Assembly: GCA_012656075.1 (NCBI GenBank)
Contig: JAAKBF010000202.1
Location: forward strand, 186,001-250,000
Direction: 5' to 3'
Length of the DNA stretch: 64,000 nucleotides
Origin: Phytophthora hibernalis
Taxonomy: Eukaryota; Oomycota; Peronosporomycetes; Peronosporales; Peronosporaceae
The notes beneath the pieces are model-generated. The model was given only the letters and a program-made list of their open reading frames with translations. It was not told where the DNA came from and ran no database searches. Position numbers and translations under genes: made by a program. Below, in pieces: positions 21,690 through 32,194 of this stretch; position 1 is the first letter of the stretch, and each line of letters begins with the position of its first letter.

Positions 21690-24506
21690 GTCTCCGATTC
21701 TCCGGGAATGCCAATAAGTGATGACGTTGCTTTTCCGAAAGTAAACGGAGATCTGCCGCTGGAACTTGTGTCACTACAAACCCCAATGTTCATCCGAAGC
21801 ATCAGCGTATAATGTAACTTCCAAATCAGCCGTGGCATGAGCGAGCGGCACAATTCTGAGCAGTGCGTTCTTGACCTCTGCCAACGCTGTGTCATGCCGC
21901 GAGTCCCAACCAATAGCGGATAGCACCACACGATGCAGCTGGGCCTCCTTTCGACTTTTCGCTTTCGTTGCCGCGACTTCGAGCAACGCAGCGAGCTCGG
22001 CTAAGAGTGAGGAGTAATCAGGGATACTGTTCCTCATCAAGTTAACAGCGCAAATAATTTTCTGTAACTTGCCTGCAGCTCGAGGAGCTGGTAGACTTAT
22101 CAACCCTTGAATCCTTTCTGGACTGTGATGTACTCCCATTGCAGAAATGAGTTTTTCGCACCAAAGTGCTTCTCAGGTGTAAAAGCAACACTTGGCCGGA
22201 TGCAGCTTGAGGCCAAACTGCTCGCAAAAAACAGTACGCGCTCTAGCACTTTTATTAGGGTCTCTGGTGTCTCTGCATAACCCAGTATGTCATCGATCCA
22301 AGCAAGAATTTCAAGAGCATCGGACCAAAAATGCGTTCCACTACGTCTTGACAATAGGCGACAGAGCCCGAGGAGCCCATAAGAACGCGTGTAGGCATTA
22401 TCATTCCTTGGTGCGTGATGATGGTAAACGTCCCTTTCGATTCCTTGTCCAGTGGCAACTGCCAGTAGCCGCGCCACCAGTTCAAAGTAAAATAGTCTTC
22501 TGAACCTTCGACACTTGCAAGGTCAGCCTCCAAATCTGTCATGGGCCACATCATAGGTTCCGTCAAGGCATTAACTGCTCGAGTATCGACAGGCATCCGA
22601 AAATCACCAGACTGCTTCTTAGCAACGATTCGAGGTGCGGATTCCCATCGACTGCGGTGGTTGATGTACACCAGGCCTTGATCCAGCAATTCCTGAATGT
22701 GCTGGTCCAAATACTCGCGGTGCAGTGGTGGATAGCGACGCGCCTTGGCCATAACAGGTCTTGCACCTTTCTTCAACCTGACTTTGGGGGTGGAACTTTG
22801 ACGGGCGGGTCGTCTCCCATTGAGAGACGGAATACGTCACTGTACCGGTCGAGAAACTGGCAAAGCTGCTTGACGCTTGCCGGAGGAACCCCTGCATTGG
22901 AAGCTTCTTGAACTTTTGCTTTCAATGCTTCTTGAATGCTGTGCTGGTTTGGAGGAGCTGTCAGGGGTGGTGTCGTCACTCATTCGTCCACTTCATCAGC
23001 CTCGAAAAATGGCCTGCGTTTTGTCACGCATAATTGCGTGCATCTGAGCAAACTTGGGTGCTGTAGCACGACCGTTTTCCTCATCGAGGTGGTACTCGTC
23101 ACAACGAGCTTTTGCTTCTGCTAAGAGTTTTGACGTAGAATACCCCAGGCGCATCACCAGACGACTAATCGTCAACGCGAGGGCCGAATCAGAGTCATCA
23201 ATCCAGCACACGAGTCCGCGAAGCATTAAGGGTCCAGCTGGTGTCTCCAAGTAATCTTACGCGAGACGGATACGGTACCGCCGCCCACAGGATATAGTGG
23301 AACGGGTTCCTATTCCTTGATAGCGACGAAGGATCCTAGAGATGTCAATTTCGCCACCACTCCACAGCTTACGAGCGAAGCATCCGCTCCTGAATCCAAT
23401 CCAAAAGCGAGGCCTTGACTGTCAGACCGCAAATATGAGCAACAGCAGTTCCATCGTCTACTGCTGGCGAGGTGGTGTTCTCGTCTCCGCCTCCAATGCG
23501 AGTGTCGCCAACTGGTGTTACAGCTGACTGTATCTTACAAATTTGAGTTCTAGTAGCGGTCTGCGATGTCTTCCAAGCTGCGATGAGCCCGTCAAGCTCG
23601 TCGGACTGTACATGCGGGCACTGCCGCACCCGATGCTCGGTCGACTTGCACTTCAAGCACTCCAAAACGGGTTTAGGTCGTTTCGGGGTGTTTGACGAGG
23701 AGAAGATCCGTTATCTGGGTTACGACCGCGGGTGGCCGCTTGAGGTGACTGTCCAGGAGGAGGTTGGCGGCGATCAGAAGTATGTTTACCGCCTGCGTTG
23801 ATCCCTTCTGGCCGTTAGGAGAACATTTAGTCCTTGTGCTTGGTGGATTCCACTGTAGGTACACAACGAGCAATCCCAATAACCATTTGTAGCAACGCAC
23901 GACATCCTTCTTCAGGTCCTTATGCTGTTCGAGAGCCAGACGCTTTCTGATGGCCACTCGAAACTTCTCCGGTTCCAAAGCATCCACCATGTACTGGGCT
24001 AACGTTTTCTGCTCTCGTTGAAAGAAGATGTACTCCACATTGCGTTGGTCCAGAATGTTGTGCATATCCGCACAAATTTGCCTCAACCGTGACTTCGCGT
24101 CCGGGAACGTGATCTTCATCTTGAGGATTTTCATCGCCTCGTCGACAGCACTGTATCCCTCCGGGTCAGGCTCAAGGGCCTCCAGGAAATAGCCGACCCA
24201 CTCAGCCTCTGACATCGAGTTCGGGTCCTTGTTCAGCTCGAACATACAAATGAGGTTACAGGTGTGCTCTTCGATGCATGCACTCACTGGCATGACGTAT
24301 GGCTTCGATGTTGGCGTATGAAACGCACTCAGGGCGTGTACGTACGTCTGGTACGCCCTCAGGAAGTTGCGTTTCTCTTGCAGCGTATTGCCGCTATACT
24401 TCGGTGCTGCGGGTAATGCAGGCGCGCTGTTCATGACGTACTGGACGGCCGTGTCGTCGTCACCTCCAGCTTGAGATCCATCCAGTGAAGCCGTTGGTAT
24501 CTCCAA
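21690..24506 (-). mobile_element. Decayed Ty3/Gypsy retrotransposon, integrase missing
   Basis: Read on the minus strand. Gag begins at 24506 (MEIPTASLDGSQAGGDDDTA...). A CCHC zinc knuckle lies near 23660 (CLKCKSTEHRVRQCPH). An aspartic protease motif LDSGADASLVS near 23390 lies in a shifted frame. RT spans 22776-22255 (SRWESAPRIVAKKQSGDFRM, DYFTLNWWRGYWQLPLD) but lacks a clean YxDD. RNase H starts at about 21900 (LEVTLYADASDEHWG). The element stops near 21690 without integrase, exactly where the plus-strand Copia ends, so it was truncated by the junction. Several stops and frame breaks; inactive. Confidence 0.88.
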
Positions 24507-24715
24507 GTCCTCTGTATATCCTCAACACCCGGTTAGGCACCGTGAACGGGCCTACCGATGCGCACCATGCCGCGTTGACGCCAAATCGTTCCCCTCTGGC
24601 GTCCCTCTCGTGTTGCCCATCGGGTTTGGCAGCGGCGCTGCAACGTCGATAGCCAGTTCTTCGTCTGCAGTCGCATCTGCCATCTTGTTGAGCTTGCCGA
24701 AAGTTAACTTTGATC
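24507..24715. other. Leader region of the Gypsy fragment
   Basis: About 200 bp between the gag start and repeat block A. No coding sequence was recognised. It probably contains the primer-binding region, which I could not match to a tRNA by eye. Confidence 0.35.
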
Positions 24716-24836
24716 GGTGTCCCGAGTCTTCGTGACCCGGATTACTTGTGCACTAGTGAGTTAAATGAAACTGACACGTATTTCGCCGGGCTAGCTAAAT
24801 CCTGCGCGCCTCCAAGGGGATTTCCCTCCTGGTCTT
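24716..24836. repeat. Shared repeat block A, right copy
   Basis: Direct-orientation copy of 16636-16766 with about 10-15% divergence and small indels. Confidence 0.8.
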
Positions 24837-24839
24837 GTG

Positions 24840-25003
24840 CCTTTACTGTCATTCTAGCTACCCTGGTCTGGGATCTCACACCTTGTATCTCACATCAGAG
24901 GTGTGAGGTTGCAGAGCTTGAGATCTCACAAATCGTATCTCATGTCTGCGATGTGTCGATGGCAAGCTTCTGCCGATGGCGTTGGATGAACGCGTACGCC
25001 GGA
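24840..25003 (-). repeat. Shared repeat block B, right copy (inverted)
   Basis: Reverse-complement copy of 16899-17062. It ends about 5 bp from the stop codon of the glycine-rich protein gene, which suggests the repeat inserted into or next to that gene's 3' end. Confidence 0.8.
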
Positions 25004-25007
25004 CAGA

Positions 25008-25538
25008 TCAGTCCCCACGCACACCCGCGTCGACACCAGCCCCTGCATTAAGGGCCGCTGCAGCATTAGGCCCTGCGCCAGCGTTCAGGCCGGTCCCGGC
25101 ACCAAGGCCGATCCCACCACTGAGACCAGCACCCGCACCACCATATCCCACGCCACCCACGCCAACGTGCCGATTAACGCCGGCACAAAGTCCAGCGCCT
25201 CCGTACCCTCTCGCACCAAGACCAACGACGAGGCCGGCGCCGCCATACCCCTTCACACCGAAACCAACACCAACACCGAAGCCAGCACCTCCATATCCTT
25301 TTGCGCCCAGACCAGAACCAATGCAGCCGTATCCCTTAGCACCAACATCAGCTCCGGCGTGAATGCCCTCATCTTCAGCACCGTAACCGTCCTGCTTGCC
25401 GTCCTGCTTGCCATACCCGCCGTGGATTTTGCTCAGCAACCCATACATCTGCGCCGCTTCTGTTGATGCGTCTAGTGCAGTGCTCGAGATCATCACAGCC
25501 GCCACACAAAGCGCACAGATCATCTTGCAGAACAGCAT
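25008..25538 (-). CDS. Secreted glycine-rich repeat protein
   Basis: 176 residues from the ATG at 25538. The N-terminus MLFCKMICALCVAAVMISST is a clear signal peptide with cleavage probably near residue 20-25, so the product is likely secreted or placed in the cell wall. Residues 45-170 are a low-complexity array of Gly/Ala/Tyr units (GAKGYGG, GAGFGVGVGFG, LGARGYGGAGL), as in structural glycine-rich wall proteins. There is no RxLR, dEER or LFLAK motif and only isolated Cys, so it does not look like a known oomycete effector. The final residues GVRGD end at a TGA at 25008-25010, next to the edge of the inverted repeat block. The present C-terminus may therefore be a truncation caused by that insertion. 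Function is unknown beyond the structural guess. Confidence 0.7.
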   Translation of the reverse strand: MLFCKMICALCVAAVMISSTALDASTEAAQMYGLLSKIHGGYGKQDGKQDGYGAEDEGIHAGADVGAKGYGCIGSGLGAKGYGGAGFGVGVGFGVKGYGGAGLVVGLGARGYGGAGLCAGVNRHVGVGGVGYGGAGAGLSGGIGLGAGTGLNAGAGPNAAAALNAGAGVDAGVRGD

Positions 25539-26944
25539 CTTGGTAGCACTTGCTTGTTTGCTTGGTGACTTCGCGCTGGATTCGGTGAGGTCGAGGCGTC
25601 CGAAATTGGTGAATGAACCATCTCACTTGCTTCGCGACTTGAGTGGACTCAGGTCTCTTCTCACGCTCGCGCGTCGAGGAGCACGACAACCTGTCCGTCA
25701 GTTGTTCTACAAGGTGACCGTCTGTCTGGATCACCGGCTGTCTTGTTGCGGGTTAGTCTGGAGTTCTGCGTCATACCTCATAAACATTGCGCATGGAGTA
25801 GGAGAGTAAACTCAGCAAGGTAGAACAGAGCAGATCCGAGGAGCTTGATGACCGCCGGGCTGGCACGGTGACTGCTTCCGGTTCATGGGGACCTACAGTC
25901 GACTGGAACATGACACACAGCTCTGTAAACCTGCGCAACATAGCTGTTAGAAGCATCCAGACTGCAGAGCGAGGGTGGATCGGGACTAGCCGGCGGGACG
26001 CACCATTTTGCCGTTCGTAGCAGATTTAAATGAGCATCCAGGTCATCCAGTCTCTTTCGGTAGCATGCACGCCCACGGGCGCCATGTGGCGACCAGCGGC
26101 GGCTGAATCTTGAAGTTATTCGTTGTAAACACGTGAAATACCGCCTCCCCGACGACTGCACATGCAGACTGCTAGGGGGCGTTGGGGAGGTGGTAAACAT
26201 ATCGATCGGGGATGCGCGACTGACGCTTCATTGTCGAGAGGTGCGGGGTGACTAAATGAAATAATGTACGGAGTGCGGCGTGAAAAGCACACAAAGAAGG
26301 AGAACAGGGGACATAAAAACACAAGTATAACTGTCCCGAGGTGATCCCGGCGGGGTCAGTAGCTGGTAGCTGGTGCTTGGGAAACGATAGTAGTAGTGTC
26401 ATTCGGTGTACGGGGTCGAGGAGGTATAGTAGTACTACAAGAAGAAGTTTTTACAGTCTTTGTTTTGTTCTTCAGCTTCAGTAGTGAGTAGTTGCAGGGA
26501 AAACCACGAGTGAATGTGGTTGTGCCGGAGCGCACGCTACGAGGACCTCTCCGCATAGGCTCGACACACCTTCCTAGAAACTAGTAGCTAGCACAGTTGA
26601 TAAAAAGTAACAGCGTAGTATGCCATCCATCCTCGTGGGGGCACTGACCAGCCGAGAGCCGTAGCAGAGCGCGGTACTAAGTGCACGCACATAAATCTCG
26701 AAATCGCCTCAGTTCCTCATCGAGTCGATCTGGCAGGTCTTCCCTCCATCGAGGTCTTGATCGTCGACCAGCACTACGCCTTTGCAACGACGTATTACAA
26801 GGGCGGCGCTTCAGGGTGTGTACACGCCCAATCAAAGAACAGGACAGTGTCGGCTTCGCGGGTCGCGGGCTCGGCCCAGGACACGAGACCCTGGCCCACG
26901 ACCCATAATCCCGGGTACGGGACATAACTCCCTCACCTCTGCGC
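25539..26944. other. Intergenic region upstream of the glycine-rich gene
   Basis: Includes the promoter of the glycine-rich gene. The remaining 1.2 kb holds no recognisable gene, RNA or structured repeat. Confidence 0.4.
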
Positions 26945-27091
26945 GCTCGATGTATGACCCCAGTCGCCGCGTGAGAAAATGTCTGCCGTTCGATTTGTAT
27001 TGGCCCGTCACTTCAACGTCGACATGGCTACACTTTCGGTGGTCGGATATTTCTATCTCTAATAGAAATATACGAACACCGACAGAAAATG
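26945..27091. repeat. Dispersed palindromic repeat, copy 2
   Basis: Second copy of the repeat at 10735-10880, in the same strand orientation and with its hairpin at 27036-27082. It lies immediately beside the 3' end of the AMT relic. Confidence 0.65.
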
Positions 27092-27184
27092 CCCATTCTT
27101 CTTTCTATTACCTGCTCGGCAGCGGCAATATTCAATCCATGACCATCTCTAATAGGATAGGAGATGCTCCACACCTCCTTCAAT

Positions 27185-28780
27185 GGTAACTGCACCATTA
27201 GAATCAGGAACGCCACGGCAGCCGAGTGTATGTAGCTGTGACACGAATTAGCGAGTAAACTACAACCTGTTACCGTAGAATACACCGCCCTTGAATGAAG
27301 GGTTGAAAGAGACCAGTAAGTAACGTTAGATCGCCTACGAGCCCTCCGCAGCCGAAAGTTGCGAACTAGATAGGTGGACGGCGCTGAAGCAGCATGGCGG
27401 CACTTCGCCAAGGACGATCACTCTAGCCTTAGCCAGTTATGACAATAGACCACTGATTCTTCCGCAAGGATCGATCTTCCTTCACGGAATCCAAAACCTC
27501 CGGAGAAGTCAACGACAGTTCCACTGACAAAGTCGAATCACAGTTCTCATCCATCCTGGTATACCGGCGACGTCCACACTGTGGACTCCACAGTAAAATA
27601 AGGAGCGGCTAGCAGCCAAGGATACCGCCACTGATCAACGCCGGCTTGATCGTGGCGACTTGAGTCTGGAAGAATGCACACCAGTGGTCGGAAAATACAG
27701 TATAGTATTGCATTGCAAAAAATTAAAGCCGTAATAATCATTTCAATACTCCTGTTACAATAATGTACATTTATTGCAATAATGGATTCTTTGGAAGACC
27801 CTAAATCACTTGATATTTGTAAATACCAGTGGAGATTCAGTCAATTTAGCATCAATAATAATACATTCAATATCACGTCCACCCGTACACCGTTCACTCT
27901 AATTACTAGTAGTTAGCAGAAAGCTGCAGGTGCAGCAAGTGCTCTTGCTAGTTGAAGTGCAGTAAAGATGCGACAGGGTCACTCAGCTGGAGCCAGGTGC
28001 AAGTAGAGACAAGCCGATCCTCGTGCCGTCAGTTGGGATGCCAGTGATCAAAGGAGGTTTGGGCGGTTGAAGTTGTTGCTTACATGTCCAACAGTTTTCC
28101 TCCTCGTGTACGACACGGTGCATGTGACAGGACGGTGCATGTGATAACGAGCAGGAAATCGATCATTCTAGTTTTATCGTTCTTGTGCGCAAGTTGCACT
28201 TATCTAGTTTGTCCGTCTGCGAGACCAAGTACGCGAAGGAGAAGTAACACCCGAATATAGTCACGCTTCAGTACTTTTTCGTGACACCATGGACGACAAT
28301 TTTTTCTAAACAGCTCAAAAGAGCACGAAGACAGCGGTTTTAGACAGATCTCACCGAGCCGAAGCCAACATGATCTTACTTTCAATCGAATTTAAATTTG
28401 TTATCACCAGATCAAATCAAAAGTTTGGATTTCTACAACAAAATCGTACACCATTATTAGTCAGGGTCAGACTAACTAGAGTGAACGGTGTAATACAAAA
28501 TTCAGTACAAAAATACAGTAATTGCAATACCGTAATTATTTTCCCGAGCCCTGATGTACACATAATGTGCTCGATGCTGCTGCCGTGGATTCCACTGGCA
28601 AGTGCATCCACGTCCCTGTAACCAGACCACCGTTAGAATTTAGCACAGCAAGCACCCAGGGCCCAGAACTGTTCATAACGACAGCACCATGATGCTCAAC
28701 GCCACGTCTTGTCCAACCAAACCGGCAAAACAGAAGGCAACGTTGGGTATCCTTGCCGAATCGGTGACTGTCGAAGACTA
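27185..28780 (-). pseudogene. Heavily decayed ammonium transporter relic
   Basis: Minus-strand AMT homology survives as ordered blocks in mixed frames. At 28780-28700: VAFCFAGLVGQDVALSIM (AMT: GVAFFYAGLAGEDMASNT). Near 28660: CCCAGGGCCCAGAACTG, matching the plus-strand IQFWAFG region of AMT copy 2. At 27672-27603: CAFFQTQVATIKPALISGGI. At 27560-27495: FDFVSGTVVDFSGGFGF (AMT: LDFAGGTVIHISSGFGA). Near 27470: the FDPCG region. At 27295-27185: KGGVFYGN...SAAVAFLILM. Block order is collinear with the intact genes. Many stops and indels occur, and a roughly 865-bp AT-rich insertion splits it at 27680-28545. Far older than the stub at 4442. Confidence 0.8.
27680..28545. mobile_element. AT-rich TIR insertion inside the AMT relic
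   Basis: The left end (TCGGAAAATACAGTA...TATTGCA) and the complemented right end (TCGGGAAAATAATTACGGTA...) are similar. A subterminal sequence, ACACCGTTCACTCTA (about 27888), is also inverted at about 28480. It falls where AMT homology breaks between the IQFWAFG and FFQTQ blocks. No coding capacity was recognised. Confidence 0.5.
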
Positions 28781-29018
28781 TTAAAAGGTTAAGCTTAGGT
28801 CCGACAATTCAGTTTGATATAGTTTTCTGCAATAGTGTAGCGACAATTACATTGTATTACCGGTAGACTAAATATTTTAGTGAAATTGTTATATTGCAAC
28901 AAACAATATTCTTCGGCGGAAAACAGTAATTAAAAAATGCAATTTATCAAATCTCAATAATTATTATTAAATTTGAAAGCCTTCATTTTTTCAATCTTTC
29001 CTTCATTATTTATTATTG

Positions 29019-29032
29019 TCATTTTCTACATT
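29019..29032 (+). promoter_or_regulatory. Possible oomycete initiator-like element
   Basis: TCATTTTCTACATT lies 5 bp before the chosen ATG of the downstream gene and resembles the oomycete Inr consensus. It is very close to the start codon, so the assignment is tentative. Confidence 0.25.
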
Positions 29033-29036
29033 GCCA

Positions 29037-32000
29037 ATGATGACAGAAGTGGCGCAGCGACTTGCTGCTTGTGCCGACGCTGCCGCCGTCGCGGCAGAGC
29101 TACGCGCTGTTCTACCTGATCTAGCAGCTACCGAAGACCGTCAAGCAGCTGTGGACGACGTGGCGACGTTCCTGACGGAGGAGGAGGAGCGCTGGAGTGT
29201 TGCGACGCAGATGATAATTTCGGAATTAAACGGAGAGGGCCAGGATTTCAATGTGCACATGGAGCTGCTGGACACGCTGCTGACTTGGGGCACCCAGGAG
29301 AGTGTACGAAAGAACCACAAGATTCTGGAGTCATTGCTGCCACTTTTTCAGCTCGCGACAACGCGTCTGGGTGATGGGGGAGACGACCGAAGATGGCTCA
29401 AGTGGGGAGACCAAGTGCTGACTGTGGTACACGAGGCGGCGCGTTGCTGGAGAAGCAGGGGGATCTGGAGGCTGCAGAAGAACGTGGCGGAGAAGTGAAA
29501 GGCTGTGTGGTGAAAGTTGCAGCGCTACTGATGCATCTACGCAACAAAATTGAGGGCGATGACGATGCCGCACCGGACTTGAAGACGGCGACGTTCGTCT
29601 GGAAGGTATCCGCTCTTGCGCTGAAGGGATTGATAGATGTGGAGGGTGGCTAATTATCCAGTGATTGGTTTGTGTGTGATGACTAGAACATGGCGAAGCT
29701 GGCAACGGCTTTTGGTCCGTCGTTGGTGGATGCCGCAGCAGTTGCAGGCTCGAATGTCGATGGACACGGTGTCGGTGAACAGTGTGCAGAGTCTTTTAGG
29801 GTGGACGAAGTATTGGCCGCCGCAGTGGCTTCTGTTGAACAAAGTGTTGGGAAGCTGCTACGTGTTTTGGATGGACAAGCTGATGCAGCACCGGAACTTG
29901 GAGTGCTGAAGTTCATGAAGCTGTACTGGCGAGCATTTCAGCGCTTGATTGCCGCATTCGCCAATAGCTTAGAGTGTGAGCTGGAGAATTGTGTTTTAGC
30001 AGTGGTGAATGTGGCTTCTAGTTTGATATACGCAGTCCGACACAGCCAGGTCCCTGCGACGTCCAAACCAGGACAGGAACTGCGTGCTATGCTAGACCAA
30101 GCAGTGGAGATAACGGAGAAACTGGCGTCAAACTCTGTCAGTGCATTGGACGACCAAGCAAGGGAAAACGCTCGCACGTTGTTGTGGTACCCGTCCAGTG
30201 ACATGGTGCGGGCAATAGGACAGCGCCAACCAGCAGATATCGTCAATGTTAACGTGGAAAACTCGATTTGGTGGGGACATCTCCTGGTGCTCACAGCGTT
30301 TGCAGGCTCAAGTGCGGCGAACGCATCGACACTAGATGACATTGATACACCATTCAGCGATACTAACAGAGGAGTTGAGTTTTCGCAGCTGTTCGCGCGT
30401 TACCGAGAATGTGCGCAGAGCGACTTGATCTCCCGTTCAGTTAAAGCCACGGACTTGTTTACAGACCTAATGCTGGAATATCTCGTAAGATTTGATAGTG
30501 TCGTGGAACTGCAGCTGAATCTTCTGAAGCAAACACTGTATCCTGACTGGGCACAGCGAACGCTGTGCTGGGAGATCTGGCGGGAACTCTTGTGTTCGTG
30601 CTGGAATGAAACCCTTGCCGTGCAGACGCTTCAGATGCTTATCGATGTCACCCAGTGGGAGGATGTCGACTCTGGAAAATCTTTCGTGCTTGCCAGTGGA
30701 GTGGAAGACGAAATCTTGCAATTGATTGCTTTCATGTACCCGAATATGTCTCTAGCGCTCAAGGACGTGTGCATAGGTCAAATAACCCGAGTTATTGACA
30801 TGATTAGCAGTGAAGGTCCCGGCCACCAGTTCAATCTACGAGTTGCGTCTCAATTGCATTTGCTAGAAAAGCTGGCTGGCGTACATTTCCTACAAAAATA
30901 TGACGGACCTATGAAGGACGAGTGGGTGGGAAAGTACCTACCAATGTGCTTTGAATGCTGTGGCACAATTCTCGAGCTTTTGGTAGCTGAAGCGAAATCT
31001 CTTACCTCAAGCGCGAAAACATATTCGGTATGGTACGCGTGCTGGATATGTGTCTTCTTGTATTGAGAGGAGTATTTGATGACAGCGAGCAACGGCAAGA
31101 TGATATCGTAGAACTTTCGATTATTCTGGTTCGTATGTCCACAGAAGCACTATCTCAGCTTGCTAAACAGAGCAAACAGTGCGGAGTGGGAACAGGGCTG
31201 CAGCCTTCAAGAAAGCGCACGAGTAACAGCATGAAACTAGAGAAGACTGGTTCTCGTGGCATTGAACGGGCCATTGAAACATCGTTGTACCTGCTCTCAA
31301 AGCTTGGTCCTGTGCTGAAGTTGAACAAGAACAACCAATGTGCACAAGTCATAAAGAATCTGCTCACAATCATTGACAATACGCAAGACGTGTCAAAAGC
31401 GAGCAGTACTCTGGTCATCACGGCACGGTTCTTGAATGAGGCGTTGTTTGATATGCAAGTTGCCAGTCGTGATATGCCTGTGGTGTGGCAGCTGCTGCTC
31501 GCGTTGTTCCAGAAACTTTTCGCTGCCACCCGCCGTTCGGCGACTCAGTTGCCACTGCTGCTTTCGATATGCTTGGAGGCCTTGTACGAGCTGCTTGTCC
31601 ACTCAAACATTGTCGAATTACCGGGGCCACATCTGGGAGCATTGCTAGCTGGGGATCTTAAGCAATCGTTTAAAGAGAGCATGTTGGCGCGAACACTTGC
31701 TCCAGAAGAGGTTGGCAAGGCACTGGAGGCTGCTCAAGCCAGCACTCTTAGATCTCTTCTACGGAGCCAAAGCTCTTGCTATCATGTCTTCACCGACCGG
31801 TTCCCTGAGGAGGCTTCTGGGTTATACCCCGAAGCAAACGATGATAGCCAAGATGTCTCTGTGGCGCTGAACAAGCGTTCAGCGGAAGGCTTGGAAGCCA
31901 TACCGCAGAAGCGTCACAAGCTTACTCACTTTGTGTCATTATGCCGTGAGATTGAGTCGTCCCTGTCGTCTTTAGAGAATGACGAAGCTGCTGCGAACCT

Positions 32001-32073
32001 CCTGTCTGGGAACGAACTCGAGGAAGCAACGGCAGTGCTGCACAAACTCCTCGCCAAAACTATCACGTTGTAA
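29037..32073 (+). CDS. Probable FIRRM/FLIP (C1orf112-like) homologue, frame interrupted
   Basis: About 1000-residue all-helical protein. I recognise it from the overall pattern of FIRRM (FIGNL1-interacting regulator of recombination and mitosis). The middle segment NLLKQTLYPDWAQRTLCWEI...TLAVQTLQML matches the family's central helical repeat. The C-terminus PQKRHKLTHFVSLCREIESS resembles the family's basic-then-helical tail. FIRRM partners the AAA ATPase FIGNL1 to dismantle RAD51 filaments in the nucleus. The ATG at 29037 was chosen over an upstream TTG. The frame breaks near 29440-29460 and 31000-31026 (single-base). In-frame stops at 29651 and 29684 are best explained by a small intron, perhaps 29639-29686 (48 nt, GTGGAG...TAG), which keeps the frame. 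Convergent with RIB43A, with 121 bp between stops. It could be another HEAT-like protein; I am about half sure of the family. Confidence 0.55.
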
Positions 32074-32194
32074 TCAAGCTAACCAGGTAGGAATGTGGCT
32101 TTTTGATGAGAAGGGTTCATACACTAACTTCATTCTGTCCTTGATCATGCATGAGTAGGCTACTATCCGTTTTATCAAGCCCGTCCATCACATA

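Noticed and set aside
25167..25466. Open frame opposite the glycine-rich gene, rich in Thr/Ser/Asn
   Set aside because: It is the complement of Gly/Ala repeat codons. The minus strand has a signal peptide and ordered repeats, so it is the real frame.
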